Assembly (NCBI GenBank): GCA_045637525.1
Contig: JAZTZP010000116.1
Location: 1-29,088, forward strand
DNA: 29,088 nucleotides
Reading direction: 5' to 3'
Origin: JAZTZP01 sp045637525
GTDB taxonomy: Bacteria; Bacillota; Clostridia; UBA1381
The notes beneath the pieces are model-generated. The model had not been told where the DNA came from. It was given only the letters and a program-made list of their open reading frames with translations, and made no database searches. The translations under genes were made by a program, and so were the position numbers. Below, piece by piece: positions 7,237-14,008 of the stretch (positions within the stretch are counted from its first letter, which is position 1; every line of letters starts with the position of its first letter).

Positions 7237-8547
7237 TTAGTATATTCCGGCCACTGTGTTGTACCATGCCTGTCTTAAAACACTTCGTTCTTCAAATTCA
7301 ATCATTGTTTCAATAAAATCCGACGGTATAATTGAATTGATTTTTTCAATCACCTTTAAATCTATCGGAAAATCAAACTTTCCGCTTGCAAAATCTGCTT
7401 TGCTGTAATATACCCATGCAATGGAACCTGTAATTGCAGCTAATGTATCAGTATCGCCGCCAAGAGAAACGGCATTTCTGATGGCATCCTCAAAATCGGT
7501 TGATTCTAAAAACGCAGTAATCGCCTGAGGAACAGTCTCCTGACACGTTTCATTAAATGAATAGTTCAATCTTATTTCGTCTACTGTCTTGTCAAGAGGG
7601 TAAAATTCATCCGATATGTATTTTTTGATTTCTTCCCTGGATTTACCCACCTTCGCCATAAAAATAGCAGCTGCCGTAGCTTTAGCACCCTTAATCCCTT
7701 CCGGATGATTATGCGTTACAGCGGCTGAAATCTCGGCAAGCTCCAACGCCTCTTCAAGTTCAACCGCGTATATAGCACATGGAGATACCCTCATAGCAGA
7801 GCCATTCCCAAAGCTGTTATACGGCTTTGGCTTGTCGCTTAAAATCCATTGACTGAAATTACCGCCGTAGCCACCTTTCGGATAAGGATACATACGCCCC
7901 AATCTTTGCATTTCTTCAACAAAAAAATCTTGAAGCTCAGATTTGTCGCCATGAGTAATTCTCAACAAGGCTTTTGCAACAGCCACTGTCATAATGGTAT
8001 CATCGGTATAACTGCATCCATCTGATAAGAGCGGAAACTCTTTTACTTTTATGTTATTAAATTCATATTCAGAACCAACAATATCGCCTATAACAGCACC
8101 GTAAATACAGGAATTTTCCAAAGATAACATCAGTATTGCTTCATTATATTTTTCAACTCTCGCTTTATCTTTTTCGCTAACAGAATCTAATCTTGATAAG
8201 TCGCTGTTATGCATAATATCAGCCAATTTTACTTTCTTAGCCAAATCAGAACATATTTTTATCCTTTTAACATAATCCATATAAGGCATTTTTTCATCAT
8301 GAGTCAGCAAACTCAACGCATAAATTATTTCTTGATTAAAGCCAATTTCTTCCAGCTGTTCCAATGTAATGTCAGTGTCCTCTGCCACATCATGCAGCAA
8401 CGCAACACATATTTCATCTTCCGTCTCCATTTGTTCGGCAAGATGAAACGGGTGATAGATGTATGGCAAACCGCTTTTATCAATTTGATTTTTATGTGCT
8501 TCATATGCAATTTTCAATGCTTTTTTTGTTAACTCAGTGTATAGCAT
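7237..8547 (-). CDS. HD hydrolase domain fused to ADP-ribosylglycohydrolase (436 aa)
   Basis: Residues 1-140 form an HD domain of the RelA/SpoT/MESH1 type: YHPFHLAEQM, HDVAEDT (52-58) and KLADIMHN (107-114, with a conserved Asp). Residues 148-436 are an ADP-ribosylglycohydrolase (DraG/ARH type) with both metal-binding motifs, TDDT (181-184) and GGDTDT (363-368). The HD family hydrolyses (p)ppGpp or related nucleotides, and the ARH family removes ADP-ribose from proteins or nucleic acid. Joining them suggests reversal of nucleotide-based modification or signalling; that is inference. The start has a strong AAGGAGG. Just upstream lies a 3' fic remnant, so the gene may have lost a partner. Confidence 0.85.
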   Translation of the reverse strand: MLYTELTKKALKIAYEAHKNQIDKSGLPYIYHPFHLAEQMETEDEICVALLHDVAEDTDITLEQLEEIGFNQEIIYALSLLTHDEKMPYMDYVKRIKICSDLAKKVKLADIMHNSDLSRLDSVSEKDKARVEKYNEAILMLSLENSCIYGAVIGDIVGSEYEFNNIKVKEFPLLSDGCSYTDDTIMTVAVAKALLRITHGDKSELQDFFVEEMQRLGRMYPYPKGGYGGNFSQWILSDKPKPYNSFGNGSAMRVSPCAIYAVELEEALELAEISAAVTHNHPEGIKGAKATAAAIFMAKVGKSREEIKKYISDEFYPLDKTVDEIRLNYSFNETCQETVPQAITAFLESTDFEDAIRNAVSLGGDTDTLAAITGSIAWVYYSKADFASGKFDFPIDLKVIEKINSIIPSDFIETMIEFEERSVLRQAWYNTVAGIY

Positions 8548-8564
8548 ACATTGTCCTCCTTAAT

Positions 8565-8642
8565 TTAATCCTTATACGATACTTTAAAATACTCCGAATA
8601 CTTCTTAATCTTATCCCGTGCCGAAAGACAGATATCAGTTAC
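8565..8642 (-). pseudogene. C-terminal remnant of a fic gene
   Basis: The minus strand encodes TDICLSARDKIKKYSEYFKV and ends at TAA 8565-8567. It matches the last ~25 residues of the intact Fic protein at 11409-12305 (TDTCLSAQDKFKKYLEYFKV). Nothing further upstream continues the gene, so only the 3' end survives, directly in front of the HD-ARH gene. Confidence 0.75.
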
Positions 8643-8808
8643 TTATATTATACTACATTTCAAGAACAAAATCAATATAAACAGAATAATTTATTTAACA
8701 TTCATAAAACTATATTCAAGAAATTCCTGAATGTATTTATTTCCCAATCCGTATTCAATCTGTATATCCGGGAACATCTCTGTTCTTGCACATTTCATCA
8801 AATTTTTA

Positions 8809-8837
8809 TTGACAACTGCCTTGTTTTGTGATATAAT
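8809..8837 (+). promoter_or_regulatory. Strong extended -10 promoter of a small RNA
   Basis: Perfect TTGACA (8809-8814), 17 bp, perfect TATAAT (8832-8837) with TG at 8829-8830. No protein gene follows, but a hairpin terminator lies about 60 bp after the expected start. Confidence 0.85.
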
Positions 8838-8843
8838 ATTATA

Positions 8844-8926
8844 AGGAACATTATTCCAAGCGTCCGGGACGTACATCCGAGGGATATATTATCATTTGGA
8901 GCGGAATTTATGTTCCGTTTTTTATT
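8844..8926 (+). ncRNA. Putative structured small RNA (about 80 nt)
   Basis: Transcription from the promoter at 8809-8837 would end at CGGAA-TTTATG-TTCCG followed by six T (8902-8923). Inside, GGAACAT (8845-8851) can pair with ATGTTCC (8910-8916). TCCAA (8855-8859) can pair with TTGGA (8896-8900), enclosing hairpins CGTC/GACG (8861-8871) and ATCC/GGAT (8875-8885). The outer pairing and the terminator hairpin use the same TTCC and exclude each other, as in an attenuator. I do not recognise an Rfam family. Confidence 0.6.
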
Positions 8927-9198
8927 GCGAAATTTGATGTAAAGTGTATATCCGTCTGTATATCCGGAAACATCCCTGTTCTTGCACATTTTATAAATCT
9001 CATACCCATGCTATTTCCGGCCCACTCTGCAGAATGTGCAATTTCAGACACCTCCCTAACTATGCCATAAGGTATTTTACCGTGATTCCCATTTTACTAC
9101 TTCCTTTCTTTGCGTTTAAGTCTGTTTTAAATGCGTTTCTATACACTTCGCCCGACTGTTTTAAGTCTGATCTGCTGACTGATTTATGCATAATAAAA

Positions 9199-9223
9199 GC
9201 ACCGTACATTTTCTGTACGATGC
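9199..9223 (-). terminator. Terminator after the toxin-like operon
   Basis: Stem GCATCGTACA/TGTACGGTGC on the minus strand with one wobble pair and a 5-nt loop, followed by TTTTATT. It lies about 170 bp beyond the stop at 9394. A possible 43-codon frame (9060-9191, minus) beyond it has no RBS and is left uncalled. Confidence 0.65.
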
Positions 9224-9250
9224 CTGTATTAACTTAGATATTTAGTTTTG

Positions 9251-9292
9251 AACCAAGAAAAGGAACCGACTATACAGTTCCTTTTCTTGGTT
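9251..9292. repeat. 16-bp perfect hairpin
   Basis: AACCAAGAAAAGGAAC (9251-9266) pairs exactly with 9277-9292 around a 10-nt loop. There is no clear T-run on either side, so it is not a typical terminator. The remaining bases 9293-9393 are GC-richer and partly self-complementary, but I cannot assign them. Confidence 0.7.
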
Positions 9293-9393
9293 ATTCGGCA
9301 GGCGTCCAATTCTCCTGCATCTCTCAGGGTTTCCCCTTGTCAAGCCATCGGCGTGTGGACGTGGACGTATTCTTCCACCTCGAATAACATTAT

Positions 9394-9636
9394 TTATAAG
9401 CCGTTTACGCTATATAAAACACTTCCTTTTTCAATATTACACGGAGTAATTAACGCAGTAGTACTCTTTGAAATGTCAGCTGGCTCTGAATAGCGAGTCA
9501 TCCCGATAGACAGCACATCAAATATATTTCCTTTGTCATCTTTTAGTTTTGTTCCATTTTTCAATTCCTGACAATTGCCTTCAAATGTCACCGACAATTT
9601 ATCGCCAATCTTAAAAACATCACTTACTTTAAACAT
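9394..9636 (-). CDS. Small beta-rich protein, possible immunity partner (80 aa)
   Basis: The start is the ATG at 9634-9636, with AGGAAG 7 nt upstream. The pattern of short beta strands and turns (FKIGDKLSV, GTKLKDDKGNIFDVLSIG, IEKGSVLYSV) suggests a small beta barrel, like domain II of translation GTPases. Its start overlaps the end of the preceding 87-aa gene by 8 bp, and both follow a toxin-like phage protein gene. Immunity or accessory function is inferred from position only. Confidence 0.5.
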   Translation of the reverse strand: MFKVSDVFKIGDKLSVTFEGNCQELKNGTKLKDDKGNIFDVLSIGMTRYSEPADISKSTTALITPCNIEKGSVLYSVNGL

Positions 9637-9892
9637 GCAAATACTTCCTTGTATTTTCCGTCTGTTCAAACACTAAACCATCATCAGCTTTTCTTACTTT
9701 TAATACGATTGGTAACGGCGTCTCATCCAGTAATCCTTTTCCGGAATTTGAATTATTTTTATCATAATATTGAAAAATAATGTCATCTTTTCCCCAACAT
9801 TTAGAAAGCCTCTGAACTTTTTCAAAGTCAAAATTATTCCGCTCGCAGTAACTCTTTATCTGTGGCGACCATTCATCAAACAATTTACACAT
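9629..9892 (-). CDS. Small hypothetical protein, possible immunity protein (87 aa)
   Basis: The start is the ATG at 9890-9892, 8 nt after AAGGAG; a GTG at 9899-9901 in the same frame overlaps that RBS. The protein is polar, with an aromatic-rich middle (CWGKDDIIFQYYDKNN). No family recognised. It begins 5 bp after the stop of the JAB-like protein and overlaps the next gene. Small genes coupled behind a toxin-like C-terminus are usually immunity genes; this is inference. Confidence 0.5.
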   Translation of the reverse strand: MCKLFDEWSPQIKSYCERNNFDFEKVQRLSKCWGKDDIIFQYYDKNNSNSGKGLLDETPLPIVLKVRKADDGLVFEQTENTRKYLHV

Positions 9893-9897
9893 TTTTA

Positions 9898-10863
9898 TCA
9901 CTCCTTCTCAAATGTTCTAAACTGCCCCTTTGAATTATATATAGCACTCATTTGCTGACTGAAACAATTTAGTATATCTCTATCACCTTGCGATGGTGTA
10001 GCGAAATCAAGATTTGTACCCGGATGAGTATGTCCGCTCCATTTATATCCTTGTTTGCTTAATTCTTTAGCCTTTTTTACATCTATATTAACATGATTTG
10101 ACGCGCCTCTTATAATAAGCCTCTCATGCCCTTTTGTAAACATAGCAAATTCATCTCCTGTATGAGCTGTTAATGCTGACAAATCTTTCATGTTCACATC
10201 TTTCTTTGATACTGTTACTTTGCTGTCGTATTCCTGCAAATCATTTAAAAGTCTCTTTTGTCTGTTATTAAGAGGTCTTTCAAATTGAATTATTGCATTC
10301 GGATTTCCTTTTCCTGTGTTTCTCTGTTCAATAGGACTATCAATATTATTAATACGCATATTTTTGCCCCCTTGTGATTCCATTATACCATCTTTTTTAT
10401 CTTTTGTCAACACTTTCTCTGAAGTATTTCCTGCGTTTTTAACCTTTACAATACTCATTCTCTGCAGCTGTGGTTTCATCCCTGCGCCTTTAGCTATTTC
10501 CTTATATTTTTCGGTAATAGTCTCAATCCGCTCTTCTAACTGCTTTACTCCCTCTTTATCTCCGACTGCTTTTAATATATTCTTCCGACAATGAGATTTC
10601 CTGACATCTGTTTCAAGTCTCCTCATTGTCTGCTTCCATTCATAACCTGTTTTCTTAACACCGTCAATCTCTATTTCTTTAGCATTTTCGGCATTAAGTT
10701 CTGCAAGCTCTTCATCGGTGTATCTGGGTTCTGAAACTCCGTATATAATCATCTTTTTATAATGCAAACAGCCATATTCATCTAAAGCCGTCAAAGCCCG
10801 GTCGGCACTTTCGAAATGCCTGCCGTTTATGGTTTTTGCCTCTCCTAATGCAATTTCAGGCAC
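9898..10863 (-). pseudogene. 5'-truncated phage minor-capsid-type protein with a JAB-like C-terminal domain (321 aa left)
   Basis: The first ~130 residues resemble the C-terminal part of phage minor capsid proteins (charged helical stretch, KKTGYEWKQTMRRLETDVRKSH). A variable linker follows. The end (GYKWSGHTHPGTNLDFATPS and then QGDRD) has the HxH-P...PSxxD layout of JAB/JAMM-type metallopeptidase domains, which occur as toxin tips. The gap between HxH and Ser is longer than in classical JAMM. The frame begins at a GTG exactly where an inverted-repeat element (10862-10979) starts, so the 5' end is lost. Two small genes follow, as in a toxin-immunity cassette. The toxin role is inferred. Confidence 0.5.
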
Positions 10864-10979
10864 GTCAGACTGTCGAATAATTCATATTTTCAGAAATTCC
10901 ACTTCTAACAAATATTGGTTTTATGCGATTTATTCGATTTGATTGTGCATAAGTTTTGAGTTTTCCGACAGTCTGACGT
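10862..10979. mobile_element. 118-bp element with 14-bp terminal inverted repeats (MITE-like)
   Basis: ACGTCAGACTGTCG at 10862-10875 is repeated inverted at 10966-10979. The ~90 bp between are AT-rich and non-coding. The left end coincides with the truncated start of the minor-capsid-type gene. No clear target duplication is visible. The arrangement is that of a miniature non-autonomous element. Confidence 0.55.
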
Positions 10980-10998
10980 CCCTAACTATGTTAACAAG

Positions 10999-11026
10999 AC
11001 CATTTTCGTGACGTCACGAAAATGGT
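10999..11026. repeat. 28-bp perfect palindrome
   Basis: The half ACCATTTTCGTGAC (10999-11012) is followed immediately by its exact complement, with GACGTC at the centre and no loop. It is more like a protein-binding site or recombination site than an RNA hairpin. The rest of 11027-11287 has no supported gene; a stretch near 11130-11230 looks like decayed coding sequence that I cannot identify. Confidence 0.8.
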
Positions 11027-11287
11027 AACGTTGGGCTCCTTGCTTGTTCAAAAAAAGATTTCCTTTTTGCCCCCAAGACCCAGGGTTAGGGGGTTGAAAA
11101 TTTTTAAATCTTTTTTACAAATTTTCAAGTCAAAAGCGGTGCATTTATCTTCAGAGATAAGTTTCATCGTGAATTAAGAAAATGTGTAGGATGTCTAATT
11201 TTAGCTCAAGCAAACGCACATAAAATCACAATGGAACTTTTCTTTTTTTGAGAAATCCCTTTATTTAAGGCTTTTTGATCATAGAAA

Positions 11288-11322
11288 AATAACCGTAACT
11301 TTGTATCAAAATTACGGTTATT
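11288..11322 (-). terminator. Terminator of the fic gene
   Basis: Stem AATAACCGTAA/TTACGGTTATT, extended inside by TTTG/CAAA. On the minus strand it is followed by TTTTTCTATG. It lies about 87 bp after the fic stop codon. Confidence 0.65.
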
Positions 11323-11408
11323 CTTTGACATAGAAGTTAAGACTTCTTTTAATATCCTACTACCCAATAACACTTACTTTGCAAAATACACGATGTAGTT
11401 TGATTGTA

Positions 11409-12305
11409 TTATTCAACATATGGTACTTTAAAATACTCCAAATACTTTTTAAATTTATCCTGTGCCGAAAGGCAAGTATCAGTCAAATATCCTTTTTCAT
11501 TATTCCATTCAGAAAGACCTCTGTAATAAAATAATTTAAGACTGTCATCAATTATAAACGGAACAATGTTATTTTTAAGACACTCTTTAAACATAATAAG
11601 TCTGCCTACACGACCATTACCATCCTGAAACGGATGAAGTGTTTCAAATTGATAATGGAAATCTATTATTTCTTCCAAAGTATGCTCGCATCTTTCATTA
11701 TAAGATTTTAACAAGTCCTTAATTTTTTGTGCGACAGTTTCAGGACTTGCAGTTTCCTTTCCTCCGACTTCATTAGGAAGTTTTTTATACTCACCAACAT
11801 TAAACCAGTCTTTCCTTGAATCTGATGTACCTGACTTTAAAGTGAGGTGCAATTCCTTTATAAATTTTTCTGTGAGCTTATATGTTGCGTTATCAATTAT
11901 CATATCAATACATTTGAAATGATTTGCCGTTTCGATAATGTCATCAACATTTAAAGCATCATTTTCCGCTCCGATAGTATTGGTTTCAAAAATATATCTG
12001 GTTTGTTCGTGGGTTAGCGAATTTCCTTCAATATGATTTGAATTATAAGTAAACTCAATCTGTATTTTATGATAAATTCCGCCTTTGAGGGAAGATTTTT
12101 TCTCTGCTCTTAATCTTTCAAGAAGATTCTTCGGTTCATCACTTTTTTTATTTATTCTTTCAGGTTTTTCTGCTGTATCTGGAATATTCCAAGTTTTACC
12201 CGTCAAAAATGCACCGGGGATTTTATTATTGGCACAATAATTTCGTACTGTTCGTTCCGACATATTCCACTTTTTTGAAATTTCTGCAACCGATGAATGG
12301 TTCAT
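11409..12305 (-). CDS. Fic-domain AMP transferase with N-terminal HTH (298 aa)
   Basis: The Fic motif HPFQDGNGRVGR (224-235) is intact, with the catalytic His. An inhibitory motif SNHIEGN (89-95), of the S/TxxxE-G/N form, precedes the core, so this is a self-inhibited class II Fic. Residues 1-45 form an excisionase/MerR-like HTH (SVAEISKKWNMSERTVRNYC). Fic proteins usually AMPylate target proteins. GGAGTGATAGC precedes the ATG. A 12-bp inverted repeat flanks its promoter, which together with the HTH suggests autorepression. No separate antitoxin gene is visible. Confidence 0.9.
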   Translation of the reverse strand: MNHSSVAEISKKWNMSERTVRNYCANNKIPGAFLTGKTWNIPDTAEKPERINKKSDEPKNLLERLRAEKKSSLKGGIYHKIQIEFTYNSNHIEGNSLTHEQTRYIFETNTIGAENDALNVDDIIETANHFKCIDMIIDNATYKLTEKFIKELHLTLKSGTSDSRKDWFNVGEYKKLPNEVGGKETASPETVAQKIKDLLKSYNERCEHTLEEIIDFHYQFETLHPFQDGNGRVGRLIMFKECLKNNIVPFIIDDSLKLFYYRGLSEWNNEKGYLTDTCLSAQDKFKKYLEYFKVPYVE

Positions 12306-12337
12306 GCTATCACTCCACGCAACTTAGTTTATTTTGC

Positions 12338-12390
12338 TATCGGCAAGATATTTTAAAAATCCATATATTTTTTTCAACATCTTGCCGATA
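12338..12390 (-). promoter_or_regulatory. fic promoter enclosed by a 12-bp inverted-repeat operator
   Basis: TATCGGCAAGAT (12338-12349) and its exact complement (12379-12390) are 29 bp apart. Between them, on the minus strand, are TTGAAA (12372-12377), 16 bp and TAAAAT (12350-12355). One arm lies at the start site and one just upstream of the -35, which suits repression by the HTH of Fic. Confidence 0.65.
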
Positions 12391-12420
12391 ATGTTTAAAA
12401 AAAATTCACTTGTATTCTTA

Positions 12421-12591
12421 GTGAAATATCAACTTCGTTGATGTGAAATAATTTCCTGCAGAAATTGTGAAATTGAAAGCTGTCGCTTTCAGTGAAATGA
12501 AATAAATCCACACGCCGCAAGGCGTATTTCACATTGCGAAGCAATATTTCACAGCGAAGCTATTTCACAAATCCTGAAAGGATTTATTTCG
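12421..12591. repeat. Hairpin array copy C (head-to-head)
   Basis: Left half, spacer GTGAAAT: hairpins ATCAAC/GTTGAT (12428-12442), AATTTC/GAAATT (12450-12466) and TGAAAGC/GCTTTCA (12474-12491). Right half, spacer ATTTCAC: ACGCC/GGCGT (12512-12525), ATTGC/GCAAT (12533-12545), AGC/GCT (12553-12561) and AAATCC/GGATTT (12569-12585). Stem sequences are unrelated to the other copies, but the spacer is the same. Confidence 0.85.
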
Positions 12592-12594
12592 TTG

Positions 12595-12626
12595 AAAAAA
12601 CGACAAGCTGAAACTTGTCGTTTTTT
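12595..12626 (-). terminator. Terminator of the tRNA-Ser pair (bidirectional form)
   Basis: AAAAAACGACAAG - loop CTGAAA - CTTGTCGTTTTTT, directly after the CCA end of tRNA-Ser(GCU). Confidence 0.9.
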
Positions 12627-12627
12627 C

Positions 12628-12719
12628 TGGCGGAGAAGGAGGGATTTGAACCCTCGCGCCGGTTTCCCGACCTACACCCTTAGCAGGGGCGCCTCTTCGG
12701 CCAACTTGAGTACTTCTCC
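12628..12719 (-). tRNA. tRNA-Ser (anticodon GCU)
   Basis: Acceptor GGAGAAG/CTTCTCC, encoded CCA (12628-12630), a long variable arm, and an anticodon loop reading CTGCTAA. The length of 92 nt fits a class II tRNA-Ser. Discriminator base G. It reads AGC/AGU serine codons. Confidence 0.95.
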
Positions 12720-12768
12720 ATGTGTTAAAAAATGGATTGCAGCCGTCAATCCAAATGGTGAAAATTTA

Positions 12769-12856
12769 TGGAGGAGAGAGTGGGATTCGAACCCACGGAC
12801 GCTCGCACGTCACCGGTTTTCAAGACCGGCTCTTTAAACCGCTCAGACATCTCTCC
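12769..12856 (-). tRNA. tRNA-Ser (anticodon UGA)
   Basis: Acceptor GGAGAGA/TCTCTCC, encoded CCA (12769-12771), a long variable arm, and an anticodon loop CTTGAAA. The discriminator base reads U rather than the G usual for bacterial tRNA-Ser. It lies 49 bp upstream of tRNA-Ser(GCU) and shares its promoter. Confidence 0.95.
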
Positions 12857-12872
12857 GTAACTGACATAGACT

Positions 12873-12901
12873 ATTATAACAGATTTTTTTTAATTTGTCA
12901 A
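12873..12901 (-). promoter_or_regulatory. tRNA operon promoter
   Basis: Perfect TTGACA (12896-12901), 17 bp, perfect TATAAT (12873-12878) on the minus strand, ending 17 bp before the first tRNA. The bases upstream, to about 13040, are AT-rich with no gene. Confidence 0.9.
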
Positions 12902-13041
12902 TACTTTTTTCTAAATTTTTTTATTTTTTTTGATTTTTTTAGAAAAGCCTGTAAAAGCCCGATATTTCAATATTTTAAATTGCGAACAGATATAAAAAAG
13001 TCACTATTATAACTGTCGTTCGCACAGCTCACTTCTGTAAG

Positions 13042-13102
13042 TAGACTTTTTTGTAATTTAGAAAATTGCAAAACCACGCAATTTCCTAAAAGATAAAACC
13101 GA
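13042..13102. repeat. Post-terminator repeat, copy 2
   Basis: Nearly identical and same orientation as 4555-4616. It again starts at the T-rich tail of a minus-strand terminator, here the one after the DeoR gene. Confidence 0.8.
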
Positions 13103-13163
13103 GGCTGTTTTTGCGTAATCCCGGATAATTAAATTTCATCCGGCTCAGCAAAACACAGCCTCG
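13100..13163 (-). terminator. Two-level terminator at the end of the DeoR gene
   Basis: The outer stem CGAGGCTGTGTTTTGC/GCAAAAACAGCCTCG includes the last codons of the DeoR gene. An inner stem CCGGAT/ATCCGG is at 13121-13143. A GGTTTTATCTTTT tail follows on the minus strand. It closes the microcompartment locus. Confidence 0.8.
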
Positions 13164-13906
13164 ACTTCATCCTGTTTAAGTCGTAACAAAAACTCGTCTG
13201 AAATTGAATTTTCTGTTACCATATAGTCAATTTCATCAAGGTGTGCAAGCTTCACAAAGCCTACTCTACCTATTTTTGAAGCGTCGCATACATAAAACTT
13301 ATAAGCTGAATTTTTTATCATCTTCTGTTTTATCGCACACTCCTGCTCATTGCTTTCCAAAATCCCGGCATCAACAGTAACACCGCGGCTGCTGAAAAAC
13401 ATCTTGTTTGCAAAATATCTTTCGCTGACCTCATATTCTGCCATACTGCCGATAAGCGACTGGTTATGGCTCACATATCCGCCTACCGCCATCACTTTTA
13501 TGTCTTTTTGTCCGGAAAGCTCGTTTATAATTCTTAATGAATTGGTTATAACCGTAATATTCTTAATGTCCTTAAGCTCACGTGCAATATAAAAAACAGT
13601 CGTAGAAGCATCGAGAAATATCGTATCTCCCGGCTCAATAAACTTAACCGCTTCTCTTGCAAGCCGCTGTTTCACGTCCGTTTTCTCGTTTTTACGACGC
13701 TCTAAAGAATATTCATGAGTATTCTCATTAAGCGGCACAGCACCGCCATGAGTTCGCATAAGCACCTCTTGCTTTTCAAGCTTTTCAAGGTCACGTCTTA
13801 CCGTTTCCTCGGTAACTCCAAGCTCGGCACTCAATTTACTCACCCAGACAGCGCCCTCAGCATTAAGCTTATCGGTTATTAATTTTTGTCTTTCAAGTGC
13901 AAACAT
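13145..13906 (-). CDS. DeoR-family transcriptional regulator (253 aa)
   Basis: The N-terminal winged HTH (LNAEGAVWVSKLSAELGVTEETVRRDLEKL, about residues 11-40, with the RTHGGAVPL wing) is the DeoR signature. The C-terminal ~180 residues are the sugar-phosphate-sensing domain (DTIFLDASTTVFYIARELK). The start is the ATG at 13904-13906, with AGGAGA upstream; the frame opens earlier at 13975 without an RBS. It is the last gene of the microcompartment locus, so it probably controls it in response to a phosphorylated intermediate of fucose or rhamnose breakdown, such as fuculose-1-P. That link is inferred. Confidence 0.9.
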   Translation of the reverse strand: MFALERQKLITDKLNAEGAVWVSKLSAELGVTEETVRRDLEKLEKQEVLMRTHGGAVPLNENTHEYSLERRKNEKTDVKQRLAREAVKFIEPGDTIFLDASTTVFYIARELKDIKNITVITNSLRIINELSGQKDIKVMAVGGYVSHNQSLIGSMAEYEVSERYFANKMFFSSRGVTVDAGILESNEQECAIKQKMIKNSAYKFYVCDASKIGRVGFVKLAHLDEIDYMVTENSISDEFLLRLKQDEVEAVFC

Positions 13907-14008
13907 TAATCTGTCTCCTGACTTCAATTCCACAGCGAAATATATTTTGCGAAAACAAATGCAAATTTCACGCATTCATTTTCACAAAATCAACTCGCAT
14001 CATATACC

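Larger units (their letters stand above)
8759..8993. repeat. Direct repeat flanking the small RNA
   Basis: About 36 bp beginning CTGTATATCCGG are repeated at 8759-8795 and 8956-8993 with two substitutions. On the minus strand both would encode KCART-E/G-MFPDIQ, so they may be gene fragments. CATCAAATTT (8796-8805) and AAATTTGATG (8930-8939) form an inverted pair just inside the repeats, around the small RNA. Confidence 0.65.

Noticed and set aside
8691..8876. Minus-strand 61-codon frame across the small RNA
   Set aside because: It reads through the promoter and RNA structure, with no RBS at its start; only its last part may be a gene fragment.
8944..9237. Plus-strand 97-codon frame after the small RNA
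   Set aside because: No RBS, unusual composition, and it runs opposite to a terminator and a direct repeat.
9251..9292. Rho-independent terminator
   Set aside because: The stem is perfect but no T-run follows on either strand; kept only as a hairpin.
9248..9493. Plus-strand 81-codon frame
   Set aside because: It spans a 16-bp hairpin and the end of a minus-strand gene with a good RBS.
12474..12491. TGAAAGC...GCTTTCA resembling a CcpA cre site
   Set aside because: The arms are separated by 4 bases, which breaks the cre geometry, and it is one of the stems of hairpin array C.
4555..13102. Phage attachment sites formed by the 61-62-bp repeats
   Set aside because: No integrase is present between or beside them, and each copy is tied to a terminator; kept as a repeat family instead.
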